From positions 1 to 19,851 of the forward strand of contig JAFADM010000380.1 of assembly GCA_023424865.1 (NCBI GenBank): DNA of 19,851 nt. The letters are read 5' to 3'. This document shows, one piece after another, positions 6,995 to 14,272 of this stretch. The notes beneath the pieces were generated by a model. It had not been told where the DNA came from. It made no database searches and saw only the letters and a program-made list of their open reading frames with translations. Numbering within the stretch: the stretch's first letter is position 1; each line of letters opens with the position of its first letter. Made by a program: the position numbers and the translations under genes. This DNA comes from Bacillota bacterium (GTDB lineage: Bacteria > Bacillota_A > Clostridia > DSM-8532).

Positions 6995-8365
6995 ATGCAA
7001 AATGAGGAGATCCCTTACAAAATTTATTTGAGTGAATCGGAAATGCCTTCCAACTGGTACAATGTTCGCGCGGATATGAAGAATAAGCCCGCACCGCTTC
7101 TGAATCCCGGTACAGGTCAGCCTATGAGCTACGACGATTTGCGCCCGGTTTTCTGCGACGAGCTGGTGGCACAGGAGTTAAACGATGATGACCGTTTGAT
7201 TCCCATTCCCCAGGAAATAAAGGATTTTTATAAAATGTACCGCCCTTCGCCTCTGGTCAGAGCCTATTGTCTGGAGAAGAAGCTGGATACTCCCGCTAAA
7301 ATTTATTACAAATTTGAGGGTAACAATACCTCCGGAAGTCATAAGCTCAATTCAGCCATCGCACAGGCTTATTACGCTAAACAGCAGGGCTTGAAAGGCG
7401 TAACCACCGAAACTGGCGCGGGGCAGTGGGGAACAGCATTGTCCATGGCCTGCTCCTATTTCGGTCTGGACTGCAAGGTTTTCATGGTAAAATGCTCCTA
7501 TGAGCAAAAGCCCTTCCGCCGTGAGGTCATGCGTACCTATGGCGCGCAGGTAACTCCCAGCCCCTCGGAAGCCACTCAAATCGGCAAAAAAATACTGGCT
7601 GAGCATCCCGGAACAACAGGCTCGCTGGGCTGCGCCATCTCAGAGGCGGTTGAAGTTTCAACTTCTACCCCGGGTTACCGTTATGTTCTTGGAAGTGTTC
7701 TTAATCAGGTTCTTCTCCATCAGTCCGTCATTGGTCTTGAAACCAAGGCAGCTCTTGATAAATACAATATTCACCCGGATATCATCATTGGATGTGCCGG
7801 CGGCGGCTCCAACCTGGGAGGCTTAATTTCCCCATTTATGGGTGAAAAGCTGCGGGGGGAGGCCGATTACAGAATTATCGCAGTTGAACCCGCTTCCTGT
7901 CCGAGCTTTACCCGCGGCGTCTATGCCTATGACTTTTGTGACACCGGCAGGGTATGCCCGCTGGCTAAGATGTATACACTTGGAAGCGAATTCATTCCTT
8001 CTGCCAACCACGCAGGAGGCTTGCGTTACCATGGTATGAGCTCCATTCTTTCACAGCTCTATCATGAGGGGTATATGGAGGCCATTGCCGTTGAACAGAC
8101 TTCGGTTTTTGAGGCTGCAGAAATGTTTGCACGGGTTGAAGGCATTCTGCCTGCACCGGAGAGCAGCCACGCTATTCGTGCTGCCATTGACGAGGCCATG
8201 AAATGCAAGGAAACAGGGGAGGAGAAGACCATTGTCTTCGGCCTGACCGGTACCGGTTATTTTGACATGGTGGCTTATCAAAAGTACCATGACGGAGAAA
8301 TGACGGATGTCATCCCCACAGACGAGGAGCTTCAAAAAAGCTTTGACAAGCTTCCCAAGATATAA
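6995..8365 (+). CDS. trpB2: Tryptophan synthase beta subunit, TrpB2 type
   Basis: A 456-residue PLP enzyme that should condense indole with L-serine to give L-tryptophan in the cytoplasm. What is seen: RPSPL at 83-87, the PLP lysine K117 in GSHKLNSA, the catalytic glutamate E139 in TETGAGQ, and the phosphate-binding loop GCAGGGSNLGG at 267-277. The extra length and the HAGGLRYHGM segment are typical of the TrpB2 branch rather than the shorter TrpB1 partner of TrpA. No trpA or other trp gene is adjacent, so it may act alone, salvaging indole. The start is supported by AAGGAGAG 8 nt upstream. The UGG T-box in front means expression should rise when tRNA-Trp is uncharged. Confidence 0.93.
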   Translation: MQNEEIPYKIYLSESEMPSNWYNVRADMKNKPAPLLNPGTGQPMSYDDLRPVFCDELVAQELNDDDRLIPIPQEIKDFYKMYRPSPLVRAYCLEKKLDTPAKIYYKFEGNNTSGSHKLNSAIAQAYYAKQQGLKGVTTETGAGQWGTALSMACSYFGLDCKVFMVKCSYEQKPFRREVMRTYGAQVTPSPSEATQIGKKILAEHPGTTGSLGCAISEAVEVSTSTPGYRYVLGSVLNQVLLHQSVIGLETKAALDKYNIHPDIIIGCAGGGSNLGGLISPFMGEKLRGEADYRIIAVEPASCPSFTRGVYAYDFCDTGRVCPLAKMYTLGSEFIPSANHAGGLRYHGMSSILSQLYHEGYMEAIAVEQTSVFEAAEMFARVEGILPAPESSHAIRAAIDEAMKCKETGEEKTIVFGLTGTGYFDMVAYQKYHDGEMTDVIPTDEELQKSFDKLPKI

Positions 8366-8448
8366 CCAGGCTCCATAAACCACCGACTATTGAGGCGCTC
8401 ACTTTATTGTTAAAAGCGCGGGGAAACGCAAAAAGGCATCTTCTATAC

Positions 8449-8475
8449 GGCATCTTCTTCGGAAGGTGCCTTTTT
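8449..8475 (+). terminator. Terminator of trpB2 with a UUCG tetraloop
   Basis: GGCATCTTC (8449-8457) and GAAGGTGCC (8462-8470) form a 9-bp stem around TTCG, followed by TTTTT. A second copy of the 5' arm, AAAAAGGCATCTTC at 8430-8443, could pair with the same 3' arm and extend the stem with its A tract. Confidence 0.88.
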
Positions 8476-8565
8476 CTGTCCTAAAAGATTTTCACTTCAA
8501 ATCGTTCTTGAGCTTAATTGAGCTCTGGAGTACATAGCCTGAAATAAAGTTTTTCTATACTCTTA

Positions 8566-8594
8566 TTGACCAAAAGTCAACAAGATGATATTGT
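8566..8594 (+). promoter_or_regulatory. Operator-like dyad overlapping a possible promoter
   Basis: TTGACCAAAAGTCAA (8566-8580) is a perfect 5-bp inverted repeat with a 5-nt spacer. TTGACC would serve as the -35, with TATTGT (8589-8594) 17 bp downstream as the -10. TTGAC/GTCAA dyads are common operators for TetR-type repressors, but no gene follows on this strand. Confidence 0.35.
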
Positions 8595-8756
8595 ATATAA
8601 CAGTAGATTACATCTAGTGAGAACCTTGAAAAATCAATATTAACACCGCTTAACTTATCGAACGATGGTTGCAGGGCATTTTCAGATAATATACTTTTGC
8701 TGATACAGATAACAGAGCAAATACATAAACAGCTAACCGCTTATCGGACATACCGA

Positions 8757-8787
8757 CAGCGGCAGGTGTTTTATTAGCCTGCCGCTG
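8757..8787. terminator. 10-bp GC-rich hairpin at the 3' end of the membrane-protein gene
   Basis: CAGCGGCAGG (8757-8766) pairs perfectly with CCTGCCGCTG (8778-8787) around an 11-nt loop. It lies about 27 bp past the minus-strand stop codon. No T tract follows on either strand, so it may stabilise the 3' end or work as a weak or factor-dependent terminator. Confidence 0.5.
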
Positions 8788-8813
8788 CCCCCTAATGACC
8801 GTAACGGTTAAAT

Positions 8814-10388
8814 TTAGTTGGGAACCCAGAATTCAGTTTCCCACGCTTGATTCCCTGTGATCAAAACAAGGGTTTCAATACGCTGATAATAAGCCGTAAG
8901 TAAATCACTGTTAATTAAGGGATGCTCATTTTTTGCTATGCAAATAATCGAATAGTGTTTGTTTATTATCTTTTGGTCAATCGTATCCTGCCATTGGATC
9001 ACACTGTCGGGAATCTGTTCGGAAGCAGGAATTAAGTATTTATATAACGCCTTGTCGCTGTAGAGAGTGCTCGAATATTCCGTTTGACCATTGTCAGATA
9101 CCGGATAATTATTTTCAATCGCAACAGCGGTAAAATACGCAGGAAGATAGGCATTCTCAGGAGAATGCTCTTCTATTAAATCCAACGCCGATTGCCAGTT
9201 ATTATTGGCTTCTGAGGCCACCAGCTCCCTTGTCGCCTTATAATGCAGGCAGAGGCTAAATACTAAGCTGTAAGACAAAAGCAGGCTTGACAGACGGAGT
9301 AAACGTTGATTTTTTTTAGCTGTATAATTTTTTATGTTAATTCCATCTATATGTGTAAGGCAAAAAATAGTTAACGGTGGCAGCAACAGCTGATAATAAT
9401 AGGTCATCCATGTGCCTGTATGACCTCCGATAATAAATAACAATGCAAAAATAACAATTAGTATTGCGTAAAAATAAACATCGCGTAATAAGTCAGATTC
9501 TGTTGTCAGGAAAGATTCATCCGGTTTTTTACTTATCACTGCCCTTATTTTCAGCTTTTTGCCGCAGAGCTTGTTTAGCACCGCCGGCAAAAAGATAAGG
9601 AGCAAAGGGAAAAATCGAATAATGAAATATACGCCCTGCTTGGCCAGATGAAGGATATTATAGCTTGCGACTGCCGTGTGATGAATGAGGTTACTTGCAA
9701 AATATAAAGGGAACAGTGATCTTACAAGAAGAAAAGAAAGAAAAAAGAAAATCGGAACGGAAAAAGCATAGGTGATAAACCACTTTTTCTTCTTAAATAA
9801 AAGCATCAGGCAAAGGGGAAGGTAGATAATTACAAAGTATTGCTTTACATAAAAGCATAGGACGGTTAAAAGGCTCAGAATGAAGATTCTTATAAAGGAT
9901 TCGGCTTTTTTTGACAAAAATAAAATGAGTACAAATAGAAAGACTGCCAGAGCTTCCGGCCTGGCGGCAATATCCGTACAAGATAATAAGAGTGTAAAAG
10001 CTATAAATGAATATAGTTTGTTTTTAGTCTCCCTGAATACACTGACATAGCCTACTATAGAAGCCATCAGCAAAAAAAGCAGCGAGAGAATTCGGTGTAT
10101 GGCAAGTAAAGAAACACTATGGGGCAATAATTTACTAACCAGCGAGGCGAGAAAGGAAAAGAATCCGCCATAGACATAAAGATGAGGAGGAATCTTGTCA
10201 AGGGTGTAAGGATTTTCACCGTTGATTATTACATTTGTAATATCGACAGTTGCCCCTTCTCTGTATTCAACCTGAAAGGGATAGAAAACACTAGTAATGC
10301 TGTAATAAATATAGATTATCATGCAAATACAGACAATGGTTGTAAGAATTGCATGAACCGGATTTTCTATTTTCTTGATTTTAATCAT
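8814..10388 (-). CDS. Multi-pass membrane protein, putative GT-C-type glycosyltransferase
   Basis: A 524-residue protein with about ten hydrophobic segments in roughly the first 370 residues and a soluble C-terminal part of about 150 residues. TM1 (about 12-35) is followed by an extracytoplasmic loop with VEYREGATVDIT and NGENPYTLDKIPPHLYVYGG at 40-75. Acidic residues in the first loop after TM1, then a GxNPY/YxYG stretch, are typical of GT-C enzymes that use polyprenyl-phosphate sugars; the overall build matches ArnT/PMT-like or DUF2029-like proteins. The donor and acceptor are unknown. ATG at 10388 has AAAGGT 6-7 nt upstream. The gene is divergent from the TetR gene, with about 350 bp between the starts. 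The function is inferred from topology and short motifs, so a plain 'membrane protein' label is the safe call. Confidence 0.7.
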   Translation of the reverse strand: MIKIKKIENPVHAILTTIVCICMIIYIYYSITSVFYPFQVEYREGATVDITNVIINGENPYTLDKIPPHLYVYGGFFSFLASLVSKLLPHSVSLLAIHRILSLLFLLMASIVGYVSVFRETKNKLYSFIAFTLLLSCTDIAARPEALAVFLFVLILFLSKKAESFIRIFILSLLTVLCFYVKQYFVIIYLPLCLMLLFKKKKWFITYAFSVPIFFFLSFLLVRSLFPLYFASNLIHHTAVASYNILHLAKQGVYFIIRFFPLLLIFLPAVLNKLCGKKLKIRAVISKKPDESFLTTESDLLRDVYFYAILIVIFALLFIIGGHTGTWMTYYYQLLLPPLTIFCLTHIDGINIKNYTAKKNQRLLRLSSLLLSYSLVFSLCLHYKATRELVASEANNNWQSALDLIEEHSPENAYLPAYFTAVAIENNYPVSDNGQTEYSSTLYSDKALYKYLIPASEQIPDSVIQWQDTIDQKIINKHYSIICIAKNEHPLINSDLLTAYYQRIETLVLITGNQAWETEFWVPN

Positions 10389-10455
10389 AAGTTACCTTTC
10401 AAACAGCTCCGAATACCCTTAAGCTCTCTTAAGCCTCAATACGTTCAACGAGTTT

Positions 10456-10485
10456 ATTATAACTTTACATAGTTCGTCGTAACAA
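10456..10485 (-). promoter_or_regulatory. Candidate promoter of the membrane-protein gene
   Basis: On the minus strand a TATAAT -10 (10456-10461) has a TTGTTA -35 (10480-10485) with an 18-bp spacer, about 68 bp before the start codon. Confidence 0.5.
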
Positions 10486-10706
10486 GCAGAAAATTAATTT
10501 CTATTTCTTGTTTTGGATTTTTATATCCGGACTTCGGGAATGTTTCTGAAAGCATACGGCTTCCAGCGAAAAGGCCGAAAGCGCCCGCCGAACAAAAAGC
10601 AGCAATTGTTCCCCTACTGCCGATAAAAATCGCATTTCAACCATTTCTAAAATGACAGAGCGGATAAGAATATTGATTTTTAAAGGTATCAGAGATATGC
10701 GTAATT

Positions 10707-10724
10707 ATTTGTATATAAACAAAT
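10707..10724. promoter_or_regulatory. Candidate TetR operator
   Basis: ATTTGT (10707-10712) and ACAAAT (10719-10724) form a perfect inverted repeat with a 6-bp AT spacer, ending 17 bp before the TetR start codon. The position suits autorepression, but the site overlaps an AT-rich stretch and could be chance. Confidence 0.4.
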
Positions 10725-10741
10725 CCGTCAGGAGCAGTTGC

Positions 10742-11359
10742 ATGGGAAAAAGAGTGAACGATACGGAATCCAGAAAAAATCAAATACTTCAGGCAGCGAA
10801 AAAATTATTTATTGCGAAGGGCTATAATGCGGCAACGGTAGACGATATAGCAAGGGAGGTGGGTATTGTAAAGGGTACGGTCCTCCATTACTTTACCAGC
10901 AAAGATAAGCTGTTTATTGCTGTGCTGGACGAGATGGGCTTTGCTGCTGTTAATCAGATCCTCTTCCTTTTGCAGGATACCGACAACCCAGTGATGGAAC
11001 GACTAAAAAAATTGATAAAACTGTTAGAAAATCAAAGTAATACGCTGAAAGCGCCCTTGACTGAATTTACGTCCGATGGCAGCAACCGCTTTCATATCGA
11101 TTATTTGCGTCTGAAAACCTATTATAAGATGTCTGCTCTTCTTAAGGAATTTCTGGACGAAGGCTGCCGGGAAAAGGTTTTTCATATCTCCGATACGAAG
11201 GCCCGTTCTGAGAGCCTTGCCTTTGCAGTATTCGGGGTAACCGGATCGGAAATAAGCAGCGCTGAATTATCAAATGAATTATACGAAATATTTAACCGGT
11301 TATTAAGCATATCCATTCCGCAAGAAGGAACCCAGGGAGGAGAGAGGCATGAAATATAG
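10742..11359 (+). CDS. TetR/AcrR-family transcriptional regulator
   Basis: A 205-residue repressor. The N-terminal TetR DNA-binding domain covers about residues 10-57: RKNQILQAAKKLFIAKGYNA, then the helix-turn-helix DDIAREVGIVKGTVLHYF and the SKDKL that follows. The remaining 150 residues are the usual all-helical ligand-binding and dimer domain, too variable to name a ligand. ATG 10742 is chosen because AGGAG lies 7 nt upstream and it gives the usual family length; earlier in-frame starts (from 10652) have no ribosome site. Its last 11 bp overlap the next gene, so the two are translationally coupled and the hydrolase is the likeliest regulated target besides itself. Confidence 0.93.
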   Translation: MGKRVNDTESRKNQILQAAKKLFIAKGYNAATVDDIAREVGIVKGTVLHYFTSKDKLFIAVLDEMGFAAVNQILFLLQDTDNPVMERLKKLIKLLENQSNTLKAPLTEFTSDGSNRFHIDYLRLKTYYKMSALLKEFLDEGCREKVFHISDTKARSESLAFAVFGVTGSEISSAELSNELYEIFNRLLSISIPQEGTQGGERHEI

Positions 11360-11963
11360 CGGAGTTTATTGGAACCTGCTGCATAAATCCTTTGAAAACG
11401 TACTTACGCAAAAATACGACAGGGCTTTTGCCAGGAATTTATTAAAAGATGCCAAAAGAAATAACAAAAAGTTTATCCTTGATTTTCCTGATATCGGAGC
11501 CGACAATCCACTTAAAGATATGTTTTATCTCGGCTGTATTTTCATTTCTATATGGAAAACAGCTGACGGTGTTATCTCTGTTGACAGCATGAAAACCATA
11601 GTCATATCCGTATTGGAAAAATTCAGAGGATTATTTGGCCTGGTGAATTTAAATAAAAAATGGGCTAAAAACAGGCTTTACAGTGAAGGTGAAAAATTCC
11701 TGGCCTGGCAAGAAAGAAATACCGGAAAATATCAGCTTGAATGGAAGGCCAAAATAGAACAGAAAGAAAAAGGCTACGCCTATACCTTTTTGCGGTGCCC
11801 ATTTCATGAATTTTGTACACAGCAGGGATATGCGGAAATACTTCCTGTTCTTTGCTCAATGGATTTTCTTTTAATCGAAATGATGCACGGAAAGCTCTAT
11901 CGCGAATTCACATGCGGGACAGGCGATTATTGCGATTTCTGGATATGCGGGGATAAAGAATGA
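11349..11963 (+). CDS. L-2-amino-thiazoline-4-carboxylate hydrolase-family protein
   Basis: A 204-residue cytoplasmic protein resembling the ATC hydrolase family (named for the Pseudomonas enzyme opening L-2-amino-thiazoline-4-carboxylate on the way to L-cysteine). The C-terminal half shows the family layout: LRCPFHEFC at 148-156, the PVLCSMD stretch with C169 and D172, R185, and CGTGDYCDFW at 189-198 with D193, C195 and D196. The family label covers many uncharacterised proteins in anaerobes, so the real substrate may differ. It overlaps the TetR gene by 11 bp and has GGGAGGAG just upstream of its ATG. No terminator follows. Confidence 0.75.
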   Translation: MKYSGVYWNLLHKSFENVLTQKYDRAFARNLLKDAKRNNKKFILDFPDIGADNPLKDMFYLGCIFISIWKTADGVISVDSMKTIVISVLEKFRGLFGLVNLNKKWAKNRLYSEGEKFLAWQERNTGKYQLEWKAKIEQKEKGYAYTFLRCPFHEFCTQQGYAEILPVLCSMDFLLIEMMHGKLYREFTCGTGDYCDFWICGDKE

Positions 11964-12041
11964 TGGAATGCTCCATAAGCTATGGTCATTGGCTGTAAAA
12001 TATGGTAAGCTTCCCTTAAATGCAACCTTTCCATAATAACC

Positions 12042-12050
12042 TGCTATACT
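12042..12050 (+). promoter_or_regulatory. Extended -10 promoter candidate for the four-gene ligase cluster
   Basis: TGCTATACT (12042-12050) is an extended -10 (TG-n-TATACT). No good -35 is visible, which is normal for extended -10 promoters. It lies about 84 bp before the first gene of the cluster, in the gap after the hydrolase gene. Confidence 0.45.
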
Positions 12051-12133
12051 CCAATAATTTTTCTTCGTTTCACATTACTCGGCAGGGTATAAGGTTTAGG
12101 GCAGGATATGAAAAGAGTTAGGGGATTTGATTA

Positions 12134-12976
12134 ATGGACGGTTCGGAAATATTAGTATTATTACTCTCCTGCTTTCTGACATATAGATTTTACAAAAACT
12201 GGTATTCGCCTGTTTTTAAGGTGTGGCACCCTCAGGTACGCCTGTTTCCCAGACTCTTAATGGGAGCACTGCCCTTTATTTCATTCATAATACTGTTTTA
12301 CACCCTTTCGGCATTGGCCTCCTTCGATGTGGTTACCAGTCCTTTATACATTTTCTTTTACTTGATTATGGGCTATGGATGGATTTATATTGGCCTAACT
12401 CTAATGTCATTCTTTTTTGATATTGTGTGGAGCGAGGACGTTTTAAAGCTTAACAATGAGGCCGCCCTATATCCCGTCGCAGGCGGTTTTCTGGGCTTAA
12501 CCCTTATCTTTGCCGGGGCAAACATCGGGGATGGGCCCGGATGGTGGTGCGTTATTTTTGCCGGAGGCTTAGCCCTTACGGCTTGGTACGCGTTTGCCAG
12601 TCTTATCAATCACTTTACCCAGATATTTGAGCGTATTACCATTGAAAGAAATATACCTTGCGGCATTCGTTTCGGTTTCTATTTGCTCTCAAGCGGCATA
12701 ATTCTCGGAAGAGCGTCTGCGGGAGACTGGACTTCCTTTTTAACGACTATTATCGAATTGGGAACAGGATGGCCCGTTTTGATTTTAACCCTTTTAGCGC
12801 TTACGGTTGAGTATTATTTTAGCAATAGCTTAAAAAGGACCGGCCGCTCCGGGAACACGCGTCCCGGCGGCTTAATTGCCGTATCCATCCTATGCGGCAT
12901 GGTTTTTATCGCGATAGCTGTCGCAGGAGTTCTGTTGCAGCCATTATATGAAATTCCAGTTCCAATATTGGACTAA
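12134..12976 (+). CDS. Eight-TM membrane protein with DUF350-like internal repeat
   Basis: A 280-residue integral membrane protein with hydrophobic segments at about 5-18, 41-64, 68-98, 111-131, 136-158, 178-197, 203-229 and 246-269. Two stretches look like repeats of each other: NNEAALYPVAGGFLGLTLIF (108-127, continuing to about 131) and ERNIPCGIRFGFYLLSSGII (171-190, continuing to about 197). Each has an acidic residue and Asn, then Ala/Gly, a glycine-studded helix and a closing Gly. That pattern recalls DUF350 (E. coli YjfL). YjfL lies near an ATP-grasp ligase in E. coli, as this gene does here. AGGGGA lies 10 nt before the ATG. The next gene starts 27 bp downstream. The DUF350 link is from pattern reading and needs a profile search; transport or signalling roles are unknown. 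Confidence 0.65.
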   Translation: MDGSEILVLLLSCFLTYRFYKNWYSPVFKVWHPQVRLFPRLLMGALPFISFIILFYTLSALASFDVVTSPLYIFFYLIMGYGWIYIGLTLMSFFFDIVWSEDVLKLNNEAALYPVAGGFLGLTLIFAGANIGDGPGWWCVIFAGGLALTAWYAFASLINHFTQIFERITIERNIPCGIRFGFYLLSSGIILGRASAGDWTSFLTTIIELGTGWPVLILTLLALTVEYYFSNSLKRTGRSGNTRPGGLIAVSILCGMVFIAIAVAGVLLQPLYEIPVPILD

Positions 12977-13003
12977 CCGGATTTTTTCTGTAGGAGTGAA
13001 ACC

Positions 13004-14272
13004 ATGATGCCTTCCATAAAGCTGGGTTCAATTCCGGAGAACAGCTATTCCGATTATCGTTATAATGTAATTTTCAAGGCGTATAAATGGGATCCTCAGG
13101 TTGAGGATTATAATACCATATCCAATCATGTTGTTTTGATGCCCCGCGAGATTGCCATTGAGCTGGAAAGCCTGGCAGAAAAGCTTTCGGAAGAAACCAT
13201 GAAAATGGAGGCCCTCCTTGTTAAAAAGCCGGAGCTGGCCAAAAAGCTGGGGCTGCCAAAGGAAATTTATCGTACACTTGGACGTCTTTCAGATTATAAC
13301 CCCAGGCAGCATATTCGGCTCATGCGTTTTGACTTTCACCCTACCACAACCGGATGGGCCGTGTCGGAGGTTAACAGCGACGTACCCGGGGGGCTTGCTG
13401 AAGCTTCCGTGCTGCCCCAAATAGCCGAATGCTATTTTGAAGGCTACGAACCCCGCAAGAATGTGGCCGACAGCCTTCTTAAGGCGTTTCAGGATCAAAT
13501 AGGGCAAAGCGGGAGGCTGGCCTTTGTTCATGCGACCTCCTATTCGGATGATCGCCAGGTTATGCAGTTTTTAAGCGACTATTTAACTGCTAAGGGCTAT
13601 TCCTCCGTTATGGCTGCACCGGATCATATCCGCTGGATAAACAAAAAAGCCGTCAGCATAGTGGAAGGCTGCGAAGGCCCGGTGGATGGCATTATTCGTT
13701 TTTTCCCGCTGGAATGGCTTGTTAATCTGCCCGGAAAATCAAACTGGCAGGCCTATTACGATGGAACAACCCCGGCCTGCAATCCTCCCTCAGCTATTTT
13801 CGCCCAGTCCAAACGTCTGCCCTTAATATGGGATGAGCTGGAGCTCCCGCTTCCAGTCTGGAAAGCCCTGCTGCCTGAAACGGTTGAACCAGGCTCGCAA
13901 AAATTTAAAGGAAAGGCCACAGACGCTGAATGGATCTACAAACCAGCATTAGGAAGGGTTGGCGAGGGCATCTCCATAAAAGAAGCCATAACGGCTAAAG
14001 AGCTTAAGCAAATTGAAAAGTCTGCCCGCAGATATCCTAAAAACTGGTTGCTTCAGCGCCGATTTAACAGCCTGCCTATAACCTGCGAGAAGGGTGATGC
14101 TTATCATTTATGCATCGGTGTGTTTACCGTAAATGGAAAGTGTGCAGGATTCTATGGTCGCACAAGCCCCCAACCGCGTATTGATGCCAAAGCAAAGGAT
14201 ATACCTGTGCTGGTTTCAAAATCCTATTTGAAGGAAGGGATAACAAATGAAGGACAACCTGGAAACCTATAA
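13004..14272 (+). CDS. Glutathionylspermidine-synthase-like ATP-grasp ligase (YjfC/YgiC type)
   Basis: A 422-residue protein resembling the synthetase half of glutathionylspermidine synthase, a family that makes amide bonds between a carboxylate and an amine using ATP. Visible motifs: RFDFHPTTTGWAVSEVNSDV at 108-127 (R108, D110, E122, N124 and D126, the pre-ATP-grasp substrate region), EWIYKPALGRVGEGI at 309-323 (K313 and the glycine-rich ATP loop), LLQRRF at 349-354, and GFYGRTSPQPRID at 382-394 with R386. No amidase domain is present, so it is not the bifunctional enzyme; true glutathionylspermidine synthesis is unlikely in such an organism, and the substrate may be a peptide or protein. 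The start has GGAGTG 7 nt upstream. The gene ends 26 bp inside the next gene, indicating tight coupling. Confidence 0.85.
   Translation: MMPSIKLGSIPENSYSDYRYNVIFKAYKWDPQVEDYNTISNHVVLMPREIAIELESLAEKLSEETMKMEALLVKKPELAKKLGLPKEIYRTLGRLSDYNPRQHIRLMRFDFHPTTTGWAVSEVNSDVPGGLAEASVLPQIAECYFEGYEPRKNVADSLLKAFQDQIGQSGRLAFVHATSYSDDRQVMQFLSDYLTAKGYSSVMAAPDHIRWINKKAVSIVEGCEGPVDGIIRFFPLEWLVNLPGKSNWQAYYDGTTPACNPPSAIFAQSKRLPLIWDELELPLPVWKALLPETVEPGSQKFKGKATDAEWIYKPALGRVGEGISIKEAITAKELKQIEKSARRYPKNWLLQRRFNSLPITCEKGDAYHLCIGVFTVNGKCAGFYGRTSPQPRIDAKAKDIPVLVSKSYLKEGITNEGQPGNL

Larger units (their letters stand above)
8476..8813. other. Intergenic stretch without a convincing gene
   Basis: An AT-rich stretch of about 340 bp between the trpB2 terminator and the stop of the converging membrane-protein gene. 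It holds an operator-like dyad (8566-8580) and a 10-bp hairpin (8757-8787). One + frame stays open from about 8605 to 8775 but has no start codon or ribosome site. It may be a decayed locus; I cannot identify what was there. Confidence 0.5.
10389..10741. other. Divergent intergenic region between the membrane-protein and TetR genes
   Basis: Holds a minus-strand promoter candidate (10456-10485), a CTTAAG-ctct-CTTAAG self-complementary repeat (10418-10433) that would form a small hairpin in the membrane-protein 5' leader, and a dyad before the TetR start (10707-10724). I see no gene in it: the frame that runs upstream from the TetR start lacks a ribosome site at its earlier start codons. Confidence 0.6.

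Noticed and set aside
8605..8775. A 56-codon open + frame downstream of the 8566 dyad
   Set aside because: It has no ATG, GTG or TTG near its head with a ribosome site. Its length is within chance for this AT content once all six frames are considered, and the composition is unconvincing.
10652..10741. A 30-residue N-terminal extension of the TetR protein
   Set aside because: TetR proteins normally start shortly before the helix-turn-helix. ATG 10742 has AGGAG at good spacing, and the extension would cover the operator-like dyad.
14247..14272. A frameshift splitting one long ligase gene into 13004-14272 and 14247-15002
   Set aside because: The ligase already ends after its last conserved ATP-grasp segment, and the second frame has its own ATG with a good ribosome site, so overlapping separate genes fit better.
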